Below are positions 37,500 through 46,000 of a stretch of DNA of 64,000 bases, in pieces. This DNA comes from JACKCP01 sp034007295 (GTDB lineage: Bacteria > Desulfobacterota > Desulfobacteria > Desulfobacterales > JACKCP01). Position 1 is the stretch's first letter. Each line of letters opens with the position of its first letter. A program made the translations under genes and the position numbers. The notes beneath the pieces were generated by a model, which was given only the letters and a program-made list of their open reading frames with translations, had not been told where the DNA came from and searched no databases. The stretch lies in the NCBI GenBank assembly GCA_034007295.1, contig JAVERC010000003.1, positions 62,001 to 126,000 of the forward strand, given 5' to 3'.

Positions 37500-38276
37500 A
37501 TGGAAATAAGTGGATATAGATTTTTATGTATTGATGATGATGAAGAACTTATGGAGAAAGCCTATAAATTAAGATATTCGGTTTATTGTAAGGAAGTAAA
37601 ATATCTTAATCCTGATGATTATGATGACAGTATGGAGATTGACGAATTTGATAAATATTCCATTCATTTTGCAGCTCTTAATGAAAATAATGAAGTTCTT
37701 GGGACATTAAGGCTGGTACTGAATTCAGATCTCGGCTTTCCTCTGGAGCATCATTGCAGAGAATATGATAAGACAAAAATTGATTTTTCACGCAATAATC
37801 TTGCAGAAATTTCACGTCTTGCAGTTGATAAATCTTTCAGAAGAAGAAAAGATGACGGAATGTTTGGAGTTGAGTCCTATGATGGCGATGCGAATAACGA
37901 GGTTTCAAAGGAAATAAGAGAAAAAAGGAAACGCCCTATAATAGTAGTCGGGCTGTATAAAATGATGTATATGGAAAGTAAAAGAAGGGGGATCACACAC
38001 TGGTATGCAGCCATGGAAGAGAAATTAAACAAGGCTCTGAATCATTTTTCATTTAAATTTGAAGCTATTGGGCCTGTACAGGATTATTCTGGTCCAGTTA
38101 TTCCATTTTTAGGAAATATTCAGGAAATAGAAGAAGAAGTTTTTAGAAATAAACCAGAGCTCCTCCATCTTATGGTTTATGGTCTTGAATCTTCTAATAT
38201 GCCAAAGTTTGGTGTTTTTTTCCCGCTTAAAAATTTAATTTTTATAAAAATCGCAAAATTAATGGGTAAAATTTAA
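37500..38276 (+). CDS. Exosortase-associated acyltransferase (N-acyl amino acid synthase-like)
   Basis: A 258-aa GNAT/autoinducer-synthase-fold protein of the PEP-CTERM/exosortase acyltransferase family (TIGR03694). Landmarks are LMEKAYKLRYSVYCKEVKYL, EIDEFDKYSIHFAALNEN, VLGTLRLVLNSDLGFPLEHH, LAEISRLAVDKSFRRRK and VGLYKMMYMESKRRGITHWY. Members of this group have been linked to long-chain N-acyl amino acid synthesis in exosortase-encoding bacteria. ATAAGGAAATAAACCA precedes the ATG, giving a usable ribosome-binding site, and the 117-bp AT-rich upstream gap probably holds a promoter. The amidohydrolase gene follows after 14 bp. Confidence 0.93.
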   Translation: MEISGYRFLCIDDDEELMEKAYKLRYSVYCKEVKYLNPDDYDDSMEIDEFDKYSIHFAALNENNEVLGTLRLVLNSDLGFPLEHHCREYDKTKIDFSRNNLAEISRLAVDKSFRRRKDDGMFGVESYDGDANNEVSKEIREKRKRPIIVVGLYKMMYMESKRRGITHWYAAMEEKLNKALNHFSFKFEAIGPVQDYSGPVIPFLGNIQEIEEEVFRNKPELLHLMVYGLESSNMPKFGVFFPLKNLIFIKIAKLMGKI

Positions 38277-38290
38277 AAAAAGGCAGAAAA

Positions 38291-39199
38291 ATGAAAATTG
38301 TAAATTCCCATGTGCATATGGTAGAACTTGATAAAATGATTGAAAAAATGGGAAATATTGAACTTTCCGGCGGTATTTCTGTTTTAAAGGATCTTGAATC
38401 AACTCTTCCTCTTCTAAATGTTGACGTTTTACTTAGTCAAATGGATGAAGCAGGTGTAGAAGAATCTTTTTTATTTGCAGTTGAAGCTCCCATTGTTTAT
38501 GCCTCAAATGAGTATGTTAAAAAATTGTGTGACCTCTATCCACAAAGGTTTACAGGTATAGCTTCTGTTAATCCGCTTTCTGAAACAGCTGTTGAAGATT
38601 TAGAATATGCTGTAAAAAAATTAGGTTTAAAAGGCCTTAAACTTCATCCCCCTCTTCAGAATTTTTTTATGAATGATAAAAAAGTTTTTCCAGTTTATCA
38701 AAAAGCAGTTGATCTTGATATACCAGTGATTTTTCATGTAGGCACTACGCCTTTTGGAAGTCTTTGCAGATTATCCCAGGCAAACCCTCTTTTAGTAGAC
38801 GATGTTGCTGTTGAATTTCCTGATTTAAGAATAATGCTTACTCATCTTGGAACCCTATGGCATAATGAATCTTTTATGGTTGTTGAGAAAAATCCAAATG
38901 TCTACATAGATACTGCTGCTTATTTATATGAAATAAAAGAACTCCTTAATTCAAATCTTATAGAAAGGATAGGCAGTGATAAAATAATTTTTGGAACAGA
39001 TTATCCCATGCCTTATGCAGGAAAAGTACATAAGATTAAAGATTTTGTAGACTGTATTAAAAATTTGGATATAGATGAAAATATAAAAACAAAAATTTTT
39101 AGTGAAAATTATAAATCAATGCTTTATGGGAAAAAAGGCAGTTCAGATTCAGTAAATGCAGAAGATATGTTAAAAATACATGAATTAAAAAAACTTTAA
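38291..39199 (+). CDS. Amidohydrolase-2 family metal-dependent hydrolase
   Basis: A 302-aa TIM-barrel hydrolase. Metal-site residues are visible as His7 and His9 in NSHVHM, a histidine in GLKGLKLHPPLQNFFM, His in PVIFHVGTTPFG, LRIMLTHLGTLW and the final Asp in IIFGTDYPMPY. The family includes decarboxylases and amide or lactone hydrolases. Located between an acyltransferase and an adenylate-forming ligase, it may process the head group or hydrolyse an N-acyl product; the substrate is unknown. Confidence 0.9.
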   Translation: MKIVNSHVHMVELDKMIEKMGNIELSGGISVLKDLESTLPLLNVDVLLSQMDEAGVEESFLFAVEAPIVYASNEYVKKLCDLYPQRFTGIASVNPLSETAVEDLEYAVKKLGLKGLKLHPPLQNFFMNDKKVFPVYQKAVDLDIPVIFHVGTTPFGSLCRLSQANPLLVDDVAVEFPDLRIMLTHLGTLWHNESFMVVEKNPNVYIDTAAYLYEIKELLNSNLIERIGSDKIIFGTDYPMPYAGKVHKIKDFVDCIKNLDIDENIKTKIFSENYKSMLYGKKGSSDSVNAEDMLKIHELKKL

Positions 39200-39203
39200 T
39201 GCC

Positions 39204-40619
39204 ATGAATGCTATATTTGACAAATTTGTTTTTCGCCAATATAAAAAAATAAGAAATTATCTAACTTATTCTGACCCTGAAAAAATAATATCTGATTCAG
39301 AAAAAAAACTTATAAAAGCCTTTAAAACAACATCAAAAACCCTTCCTTTTTATAAAAAATTTCTTTTGGAAAATAGAATTGATCCGGATTTAATTGATTC
39401 AATGGAATCTTTTAAAAAAAATATACCTCTAATTGATAAAGAAACTGTTTTTTCAAAAAATTCATTTTCAGATTTTTGTAAAAATGGATCACTTCAGGAT
39501 ATTTCCCTTGTTTATTCAAGCTCTGGTTCATCAAATGTTTTTTCTTTTGGAGTTGAAACATGGAAAAACCGTAAGAGGTCAGCATTGGGAATAGAGTTTC
39601 TTCTTGATAATGCCTTTGATATATTCAAGAAAAAAACTTTTTTAATAAACTGCCTTCCCATGGGAGTGAAAATTTTTACAAGAACTCTTCCTGTTGCAGA
39701 AACAAGTGTAAGAGAAGATGTTGTTGTTGCAGTTTTGGATAAATTGAAAAATTACTATGATCAGTTTATCATTGTTGGAGAAAGTCTTTTTTTGAAAAAA
39801 GTTGTTGAAGAGGGAATAAAAAAAGGGATTCCTCTAAGGGATATGAAAATTAATATTATTACAGGCGGTGAATTTATATCTGAAACATACCGTTCTTATA
39901 TGGCAAGCCTTCTTAATATTGATCTTCTGGACCCTGAAACTGGTATTATCGCTTTTAATATGGGTCTTTCTGAAATCTCAATGAGTATTTTCAGCGAAAA
40001 TATAAGCCTTATAAAATTGAGAAACAAGGCTTTGAGTGACGAAAAATTGAGAAATTTACTTTTCGGAGATTGTTTATTTATACCATTATTTATGCAATAT
40101 ATTCCTCTTCAAAACTGGCTCGAAACTACAGATAAAAATTCTGAACTGGTAGTATCTGTTCTTGATGAAAATTCAAAAATTCCTTTAATCAGATATAATA
40201 CAAAAGATATTGTCAAATTAGTATCTTATGAAAAGATGAAAGAAAATCTCTGCTCTATTGGGTATGAAGAATTTTTACCTGAATTTAAGCTTCCTTTTGG
40301 TATAATTACAGGAAAAAATCTTAGTGTTGATAATGGAGCTATAAGCATTCATGTTAATCAGGTTAAAGAGGCTCTTTATTATAATTTTGAACTGGCATCA
40401 AGGCTAACCGGAAATTTTAAATTAATTAAACATGATGATAAAGTTTTAATTAATTTACAGCTTAAAAAAAATTATAAATATTTAAAAGAGGATGAGAATA
40501 GTTTTCTTACTTTTTTTGATTCAGATAAAAGAAAAAATTTAGAGGTTAAATTTTGGGAATTTTTTTCTTTTGGTCATGGAATTGATCATGATTTTGAAAG
40601 AAAGAATATTTACACCTGA
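39204..40619 (+). CDS. Diverged adenylate-forming ligase-like protein (PaaK/LuxE-like)
   Basis: A 471-aa protein with a weak match to the phenylacetate-CoA ligase/LuxE group. The phosphate-loop region is SLVYSSSGSSNVFSFGVETW, and later parts include IPLRDMKINIITGGEFISE, ETGIIAFNMGLSEISM and IPLIRYNTKDIVKLV, where the last resembles the ATP-site Asp motif. The CxC of CapK is absent. It starts 4 bp after the amidohydrolase stop. Acyl activation for the neighbouring acyltransferase or for a carrier is the simplest hypothesis. The C-terminal 100 residues do not match the usual lid and may reduce or alter activity. Confidence 0.75.
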   Translation: MNAIFDKFVFRQYKKIRNYLTYSDPEKIISDSEKKLIKAFKTTSKTLPFYKKFLLENRIDPDLIDSMESFKKNIPLIDKETVFSKNSFSDFCKNGSLQDISLVYSSSGSSNVFSFGVETWKNRKRSALGIEFLLDNAFDIFKKKTFLINCLPMGVKIFTRTLPVAETSVREDVVVAVLDKLKNYYDQFIIVGESLFLKKVVEEGIKKGIPLRDMKINIITGGEFISETYRSYMASLLNIDLLDPETGIIAFNMGLSEISMSIFSENISLIKLRNKALSDEKLRNLLFGDCLFIPLFMQYIPLQNWLETTDKNSELVVSVLDENSKIPLIRYNTKDIVKLVSYEKMKENLCSIGYEEFLPEFKLPFGIITGKNLSVDNGAISIHVNQVKEALYYNFELASRLTGNFKLIKHDDKVLINLQLKKNYKYLKEDENSFLTFFDSDKRKNLEVKFWEFFSFGHGIDHDFERKNIYT

Positions 40620-40624
40620 ATTGA

Positions 40625-40800
40625 GCGATTTTCAAGTTTGCTGCATATACAAGGCAAATTGCATCAGGCTATACTTTTGCTATGCGTGATGCAATTTAAC
40701 GCCGTAGATGCAGCAAACTTGGAAAGCCCACAGGGTTTCATATTTTTAAATATAATAAGCTTGATTCATTGAGAATTTGCTAATTTAAAAATATGAAACG
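40625..40800. repeat. Palindromic repeat R2, copy a
   Basis: Two nested perfect inverted repeats form one long hairpin: CAAGTTTGCTGCAT (40633-40646) with ATGCAGCAAACTTG (40708-40721), and inside it AAATTGCATCA (40656-40666) with TGATGCAATTT (40687-40697). A second hairpin follows: GTTTCATATTTTTAAAT (40735-40751) with ATTTAAAAATATGAAAC (40783-40799). A decayed relative lies at 52997-53097. There is no coding sequence; it fills the gap between the ligase-like and E1-like genes. Confidence 0.75.
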
Positions 40801-40837
40801 CACAATTTAGGTTACATCATAAAATATGAGGTCTTCT

Positions 40838-41662
40838 ATGTCGCAGGATAAGGCAAATTATAATTATTATGATTTATTCAGCAGGAATCTTGGTTTGATT
40901 ACTCAAGAACAGCAGGAAAAATTAAAAAATTCAAAAGTTTGTGTTTTTGGTGCTGGCGGAATAGGCGGAACAGCCTTTGAGATTTTAATAAGATCCGGAA
41001 TAGGCAGTTTTGCTATTGTAGATAAAGATTATTTTGAGGCTTCAAATATAAATCGCCAGATATTTTGTTTTACAGACACAATTGGAAAGGACAAAGTTGA
41101 GGCTGCTAAAGACTTTGGTTTAAGAATAAATCCTTATGCTGATATAGAAACTTATAAAAAAATTGATGAAGAAAATATTGATAAATTAATTTCTGGAGCT
41201 GATGTTATTTTGCTTGCCATAGATGAACTTGAGCCATGTATAATTATTTCAAGAGCCGCAAGAAAACAAAATATTCCAATTGTAGAGGGCTGGGCTATTC
41301 CTTTTGGGAATGTAAGGGTCTTTGATTCAACAACACCAGAACTTGAGGAAGTTTATAATCTTCCCACAAAGGGCAAGCCTCTTTCTAAGTTTTCCAAAGA
41401 TCAGATTGATGAGTTTGGCAGGGAAGTTCTATATAGCCTTGGTGATATAGAAGGTATAATAGATTATTATTCTGCTGATGTTATTGAAAGAATTGAAAGC
41501 GGAAAAATACCTTCATTTGCTCCCATGGTATGGCTTACATCGGTATTTATGGCAGCCGAAGTATTGAAAATTTTATTAAATATGGGAAAAATTGCTTCTG
41601 GTAGAGATTTTTGTCTTTATGATCCTTTTCTTCATAAGATTCCTGGCAAAAAGATTGATTAA
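40838..41662 (+). CDS. E1-like ThiF/MoeB-family adenylyltransferase
   Basis: A 274-aa E1-type enzyme. I choose ATG 40838 because GAGGT (40828-40832) sits 5 bases upstream; an earlier ATG at 40826 lacks a ribosome-binding site. The nucleotide-binding GAGGIGG is at residues 38-44, followed by IVDKDYFEASNINRQ (Asp62, Asn70, Arg73), the ATP-site residues of ThiF/MoeB. The paired CxxC zinc motifs of MoeB/ThiF are absent. No ubiquitin-like partner (ThiS/MoaD) is visible nearby. Such E1-like proteins adenylate a C-terminal carboxylate; here the target could be a peptide, small carrier or acyl amino acid (inference). Its 3' end overlaps the convergent gene by 4 bp. Confidence 0.88.
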   Translation: MSQDKANYNYYDLFSRNLGLITQEQQEKLKNSKVCVFGAGGIGGTAFEILIRSGIGSFAIVDKDYFEASNINRQIFCFTDTIGKDKVEAAKDFGLRINPYADIETYKKIDEENIDKLISGADVILLAIDELEPCIIISRAARKQNIPIVEGWAIPFGNVRVFDSTTPELEEVYNLPTKGKPLSKFSKDQIDEFGREVLYSLGDIEGIIDYYSADVIERIESGKIPSFAPMVWLTSVFMAAEVLKILLNMGKIASGRDFCLYDPFLHKIPGKKID

Positions 41663-42033
41663 TCTTTGTTTTCAAAAATTTTTTTAATTTTTGGATTTGA
41701 AAAATAAATCAGGAAAAATATTGCAAAAAATATATCAATAAGTCTTTCCGGCCAGCTTACCAGGCTGTTCCAGTTTTTAAAATTATCAAGATAGATCATT
41801 GTCAGGTGTGCCGGTATTTGGGTAGCTGCTATAAAAAAACCAAGCTTTCTTCCAAAATTTTTTAAAAACAATAATCCATATCCGGCAGCAGGGCTTAGAA
41901 AAGCAAGGGAATGAAAATATATTGTAATAAAAAATGGAGTTACTTCTTTCATAATTCCACCAATAATCACCCAGTGAATTATCCCTCCAATAAAGAAAAG
42001 AATACCTGTAAATTTTATTATAATTATATTCAT
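41659..42033 (-). CDS. Small four-helix membrane protein, unknown function
   Basis: A 124-aa hydrophobic protein with four predicted membrane helices (residues 4-26, 34-57, 63-82 and 97-114) and a lysine-rich C-terminus. AAGGAA lies upstream of the start. It resembles the general class of small DoxX-like or uncharacterised integral membrane proteins, but I do not recognise a family. It lies convergent with the E1-like gene and just downstream (minus sense) of repeat R1b. Confidence 0.7.
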   Translation of the reverse strand: MNIIIIKFTGILFFIGGIIHWVIIGGIMKEVTPFFITIYFHSLAFLSPAAGYGLLFLKNFGRKLGFFIAATQIPAHLTMIYLDNFKNWNSLVSWPERLIDIFFAIFFLIYFSNPKIKKIFENKD

Positions 42034-42060
42034 AAATTTTTATTCCTTAAATTATATTGT

Positions 42061-42196
42061 AATTGGCCGAAAGCCAGAATTTTTGTTTTAGTTTAAGGAA
42101 GAAGAAAATTTAACCTTTAGAATACATTAGTATTTTGAAGATTAAATTTTGAATCTGACTTTAGAATAGATAAAAAGAGCGTTTTCATCCAGCAGC
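42061..42196 (+). repeat. Dispersed repeat R1, copy b
   Basis: A non-coding element matching the reverse complement of 16381-16522 and the stretch 53156-53293. It starts AATTGGCCGAAAGCC, contains GATTAAATTTTGAATCTGA, and ends near GCGTTTTCATCCAGCA. It lies between the small membrane protein gene and the terminator of the PEP-CTERM gene. Confidence 0.75.
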
Positions 42197-42209
42197 TACA
42201 TAAAATAAA

Positions 42210-42239
42210 AGGCCGTCAAAATAATCTGACGGCCTTTAA
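42210..42239 (-). terminator. Intrinsic terminator of the PEP-CTERM gene
   Basis: A perfect 11-bp stem, AAAGGCCGTCA (42210-42220) and TGACGGCCTTT (42229-42239), with an 8-base loop lies 18 bp past the stop of the minus-strand PEP-CTERM gene. Read on the minus strand, the stem is followed by TATTTTATG, a short U-rich tail. Confidence 0.85.
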
Positions 42240-42257
42240 ATTTTAAATTTTTAAAAA

Positions 42258-43148
42258 TTATTTATTTAGAATTTTTTTTCTGGCTAACCCTGCAAATCCA
42301 AGCAGTCCCAGGCCAAAAAATATCAATGTGGAAGGTTCTGGAACTACTGTTGCATTGATAGGGTCTTCTCCAATATTCCAGCCAGAAGGTGTTGCGTTTC
42401 CAGTAATAACAACATTCATGTCAAGGTCTGCAAAAGTTCCTATACCTGTAGGCATGGCATCGGAATCAAGAGCTGTCATCATAGAACCACCTGTAACATC
42501 AAGGAAAGCATTGGAAGATCCGCTGTAAGGGAAGGTAAGACCATTTATATCTTCTGTATATGTTGTGTATGTGTCACCAATAACGACTCCTGGAGTAAAG
42601 TCTGCACTTAACCAAAGGTTATTGTCTCCAGTAGCGTTCCATACTGTCCAGTCAGGCATTTCTAAATCAGTAAGACCATCATAATCTGGAGTAACTGTTG
42701 GTCCTGTTGCAATGTCTAATCCTGTAGTAGATTTATAAAGGTTAACATATCCCCCAACTTCATTAACTGTATACCCTGAATCTGTAGCAAACAGTTCATT
42801 GTCACTTAATCCCCAAAAATATCCAACTATCCATTCACCTGTAGTCTGTGACCAATAATTTTCCCAGCCTCCGTCATTATTTGAATCTATTTGGATGCTT
42901 GTAATGCTTATCAATCCATAAGTGTTTGTTCCGCCTGTTCCTGATCCACCGTAATTAAAACCGAAATCCGGACCAGTAAATGCTGGGTTTGTAAGATCAT
43001 TTTCATTGCTGTAGTCTGTACCAATAGAATAAACATTGGCTTTAATATTTATCGGACCCTGTGGCAGTGAAATTGAAAAGGCGTAAACGCTTGTGCATAA
43101 AAAAATTGAAAACATAATGCACAATAAAAACAAAATGTTTTTTTTCAT
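42258..43148 (-). CDS. PEP-CTERM sorted surface protein
   Basis: A 296-aa exosortase substrate. A signal peptide occupies residues 1-23 (ending SVYA). The mature part is rich in Gly, Thr, Asn and Asp with few charges (for example FGFNYGGSGTGGTNTYGL), a typical low-complexity surface protein. The C-terminal sorting tail covers about residues 269-296: VPEPSTLIFFGLGLLGF, then AGLARKKILNK, which gives the PEP motif, a hydrophobic helix and a basic end. A strong AAAGGAGATA ribosome-binding site precedes the ATG. The function of the mature domain is unknown. Confidence 0.95.
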   Translation of the reverse strand: MKKNILFLLCIMFSIFLCTSVYAFSISLPQGPINIKANVYSIGTDYSNENDLTNPAFTGPDFGFNYGGSGTGGTNTYGLISITSIQIDSNNDGGWENYWSQTTGEWIVGYFWGLSDNELFATDSGYTVNEVGGYVNLYKSTTGLDIATGPTVTPDYDGLTDLEMPDWTVWNATGDNNLWLSADFTPGVVIGDTYTTYTEDINGLTFPYSGSSNAFLDVTGGSMMTALDSDAMPTGIGTFADLDMNVVITGNATPSGWNIGEDPINATVVPEPSTLIFFGLGLLGFAGLARKKILNK

Positions 43149-43192
43149 AACTATCTCCTTTGATTAATTGTTTTTAGTTACAAACTTACATT

Positions 43193-43213
43193 ATTTCAAT
43201 GAAAAATTGAAAT
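43193..43213. promoter_or_regulatory. Inverted repeat upstream of PEP-CTERM gene
   Basis: ATTTCAAT (43193-43200) and ATTGAAAT (43206-43213) form a perfect 8-bp inverted repeat with a 5-base spacer, 45 bp upstream of the start codon. It could be a regulator operator or a 5'-leader hairpin. Confidence 0.35.
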
Positions 43214-43251
43214 CTGCAGCTTGTATTATGTGGGAATGAATATTAGTATTA

Positions 43252-43279
43252 ATAATACACTGAAATATAAAAAATACAA
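43252..43279 (-). promoter_or_regulatory. Possible sigma-70-like promoter for the PEP-CTERM gene
   Basis: On the minus strand TTGTAT (43279-43274) and TATTAT (43257-43252) are spaced by 16 bases, about 100 bp upstream of the PEP-CTERM start. The region is AT-rich, so chance matches are likely; the gene may also be read through from the upstream operon. Confidence 0.3.
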
Positions 43280-43306
43280 TATTAAATTTTTAAATAAATT
43301 ATGTTT

Positions 43307-45223
43307 TTAAAAGGAAAGGTTAAGTTCAAGAAAAAATTGGCTGTTATTTTTAAATCTTCCTAAAGAACTGTTATTGTTGCCATTAAAAAAATCAGCACCA
43401 ATAATTATTTCAATATTTTTAAAGTAAGTATAGCAGATTTTTGGCGAAATCAAACTTGATTTATCATTTAAATTATATAGATATTCAAGGGATAATTTTG
43501 TCCAGTATTTGTCTGAGTATTTGCTCAATTCTCCAAAAGTTAAATATGTGTTTTTTTCATAATACAAAATTTTTTTGGAAAAGCTTGAAATGTGATCATG
43601 TGAAAATTGAAAGTTCATGTAAATATTGCTTTGTGCTGAATAGTCAACTCCCAAAACATATGTAAAAACAGGCATTCTAATAGAAGTAACATCTTCTTTT
43701 AGAAAAGATTTTTTATTTTGATATAAAGCTTCTCCCCTTACCCCAAATCCAGAAACAATTGTTTCAAACTCAAACCCGAAAGCACTGGTTTTTTTATAAT
43801 TCATTTCAATTTTATCATTTGTAATGTCTGACAGGTTAATTGAAGATGATGAGTTCTCAACAGAAAAATCACCATTAATATTTAAATTTTTTATGGGAAA
43901 ATTGGAAATGTAGGGCTCATCTTCGGTAAATCTATGCCATGTAAAGCCGAAATCAAAGCTTTTAATTGTTTTGAAAAGTCTTATTCCATATTCATTTTCA
44001 TTGTGAGGCTTATTTTCGCTGATTAGGATATTGTCGAAATATTGTTTAAGCGGATTTGAAAAGGTGTTTTGTCTTATTTCTTTTTTTAAATGTGGAAATC
44101 TTGACCAGTCGGTTTCAAAATTGTTGTATTTTGCTTTTTCAAAAAAAGGTATATAAACAAATTCAATATTAAATATATCTGAAAAAAGTTTTAGGTCTGC
44201 CATCCATAGAGGTATTTTTCTGTCTTCATAATCATTTGTTACAAATTCTCTCATGTCTTCGGGGTTAAGAGTATCAACCGGACTGAGCTGGTCTGTTTTC
44301 CCCCATCTTATTATTTGTTTTCCTAAAGAAAAAGAGATTTTAGAATTGATATACTGATATGTAAGTTCATAAATATCAAAATCATATTCATTAAAGGTTT
44401 CATTGTCACCAAAATATAAATAATCGGACAAAACAGAAAAAGTAAGAGTCTTTTTGTATTCTGCTTCAATAATGGTTTTGTTTCTAAGACTTGATTTGTT
44501 TTCTATTTTATTTTTTAATTTTTCTGTGTCATGTGAGGCTTTTGTTTTAATAGTGCCGGAAATAGAAAGTTCAGGTTTTTTTGGAGTTGGAGAGTCATTG
44601 AAAATATTTTTCGACAATGAATCCTCAAAAGCAAAAATTATTTCTTCACCATTAGTTTCAACATCAAAGTCATTTGTTTTGTTTTTTTGTTCAAATTTAT
44701 TTTCAAATTTAAGATCGCTTGGCTGTGTTTTTACTTCAGCAGCTTTTATTTTGATTTTTTTTGGTTTATTTGAATCTGTTTCATCAGAGAAATTAAATTT
44801 GTCTTTAAAAATGTAAATTTTTAAAAATGTAAAATTTTTTTTATTTTGAGTTTTTAAGTTAAATAAAAATTTATTATTGTCTTTAAGATCAAGAACTATT
44901 CTTGCAGAATTTTTTTTAAATTGGTTTGTTCTTATAAGTTTTACAATATTTCCTTTTACATATTTTTTTGTAATGATTTGAGGTATTCTTGAGTTTTCTA
45001 AATCTATTACGAGCCTTTTGGGATTTTCTAGCTCAAAAATATTTATTTCCGGAGTATTCTTTAAAATAATTGTTAATATTTCATGATCATTTTTGTTTGA
45101 AAATGAGATATTTTTTACAATGCTTAAATGAGCTGCTGAAATATTTGCAGAAATAAAAAAAAATATAGGAATAAAAAAAAGAGTATATTTAAAAATTTTC
45201 ATTTTTTTAAACTGCTTTTTCAA
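43307..45223 (-). CDS. AMIN-domain plus DUF1302-like outer-membrane barrel protein
   Basis: A 638-aa exported protein. After a signal peptide (residues 8-31), residues 32-150 match an AMIN domain (VKNISFSNKNDHEILTIIL, PKRLVIDLENSRIP, NSARIVLDLKDNNKFLF), a module that binds cell wall or secretin structures. A charged linker follows. Residues 250-638 look like a DUF1302-type barrel (YLYFGDNETFNEYDFDIYEL, ISFSLGKQIIRWGKTDQLSP, DTLNPEDMREF), ending in an aromatic residue as outer-membrane barrels do. It overlaps the LolA-like gene by 4 bp. DUF1302 proteins commonly partner with RND lipid pumps; fusion to AMIN seems unusual. Confidence 0.85.
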   Translation of the reverse strand: MKKQFKKMKIFKYTLFFIPIFFFISANISAAHLSIVKNISFSNKNDHEILTIILKNTPEINIFELENPKRLVIDLENSRIPQIITKKYVKGNIVKLIRTNQFKKNSARIVLDLKDNNKFLFNLKTQNKKNFTFLKIYIFKDKFNFSDETDSNKPKKIKIKAAEVKTQPSDLKFENKFEQKNKTNDFDVETNGEEIIFAFEDSLSKNIFNDSPTPKKPELSISGTIKTKASHDTEKLKNKIENKSSLRNKTIIEAEYKKTLTFSVLSDYLYFGDNETFNEYDFDIYELTYQYINSKISFSLGKQIIRWGKTDQLSPVDTLNPEDMREFVTNDYEDRKIPLWMADLKLFSDIFNIEFVYIPFFEKAKYNNFETDWSRFPHLKKEIRQNTFSNPLKQYFDNILISENKPHNENEYGIRLFKTIKSFDFGFTWHRFTEDEPYISNFPIKNLNINGDFSVENSSSSINLSDITNDKIEMNYKKTSAFGFEFETIVSGFGVRGEALYQNKKSFLKEDVTSIRMPVFTYVLGVDYSAQSNIYMNFQFSHDHISSFSKKILYYEKNTYLTFGELSKYSDKYWTKLSLEYLYNLNDKSSLISPKICYTYFKNIEIIIGADFFNGNNNSSLGRFKNNSQFFLELNLSF

Positions 45224-45996
45224 TAATAGTGAAGCATTTTTTGAGATATTTCATTTTTTTGAAGATTTGTATTATAAATAACTTTTTCTGTATTTATATA
45301 TGTTTTATGATTTTTGGTAATATCTTCCATTAATACCGTCAGTTCTGTCCAGATTCCCTGAATTTTATTAAATTTTAAAACTTTATATGTTTTTATATGA
45401 TGATCTTTTTTATCAAAAAATTTTATCAAAATTGGAGTAAAAGATTCTTTGTGAATCAGGCTTATTGTTTTGCCGTACTGTGATTTAGTGCTTTTCTTTG
45501 GATTTGAAACAAGTATATAACAGTCAATATTATTAACTTTTGCATCTCCTTGAATTTTATATTCATAATTTTTTAGAGGATGTCTTTCCATATCTTCGTA
45601 AGTAAAATCGCTGTTGACAAAGCGTTGATCTTTTTGTGAGGAAACTATTCTTCTTGTTCTTCTAAGTGCTGGCAGATATAAAAACTGGTCTGTTTCATAA
45701 CCTTCTTTTTCTATTGCAAGAAATCCTGTTCCTTCAATATCTGCAGGTGTTAGAAATCTTATAAGCTGATGTTCGAGTTTATTTTCTACATATCTTTTGA
45801 GCGTAAAATTTCTTGATCTTTTTTTACCATTTTCATCAATTAAAACCATTTGAGAGGAAGAAACTGAGTTATCTCCCCTGTCCCTGTGAAAAGAATTGTA
45901 TGCAATTTTTTCTGCATTCAGTTCTTGAGCCGGCAAAGACTGAGAAAATGTGTAGAAGATAAAAATGAAAAATAAGATGATCTTTAGAGCTCTCAT
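45220..45996 (-). CDS. LolA-like outer-membrane lipoprotein-sorting family protein
   Basis: A 258-aa periplasmic protein with a signal peptide (residues 1-23, ending SLPA). The body fits the LolA-like family found with RND transporters (PF17131): SSQMVLIDENGKKRSRNFTL, RFLTPADIEGTGFLAIEK, FLYLPALRRTRRIVSSQKDQ, SDFTYEDMERHPLKNYEYKI. Such proteins are thought to carry lipids or lipoproteins between pump and barrel. The start has AAAGGAT upstream, 4 bp after the PrsT stop, and the end overlaps the barrel gene. Confidence 0.9.
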   Translation of the reverse strand: MRALKIILFFIFIFYTFSQSLPAQELNAEKIAYNSFHRDRGDNSVSSSQMVLIDENGKKRSRNFTLKRYVENKLEHQLIRFLTPADIEGTGFLAIEKEGYETDQFLYLPALRRTRRIVSSQKDQRFVNSDFTYEDMERHPLKNYEYKIQGDAKVNNIDCYILVSNPKKSTKSQYGKTISLIHKESFTPILIKFFDKKDHHIKTYKVLKFNKIQGIWTELTVLMEDITKNHKTYINTEKVIYNTNLQKNEISQKMLHYY

Positions 45997-46000
45997 GTTT

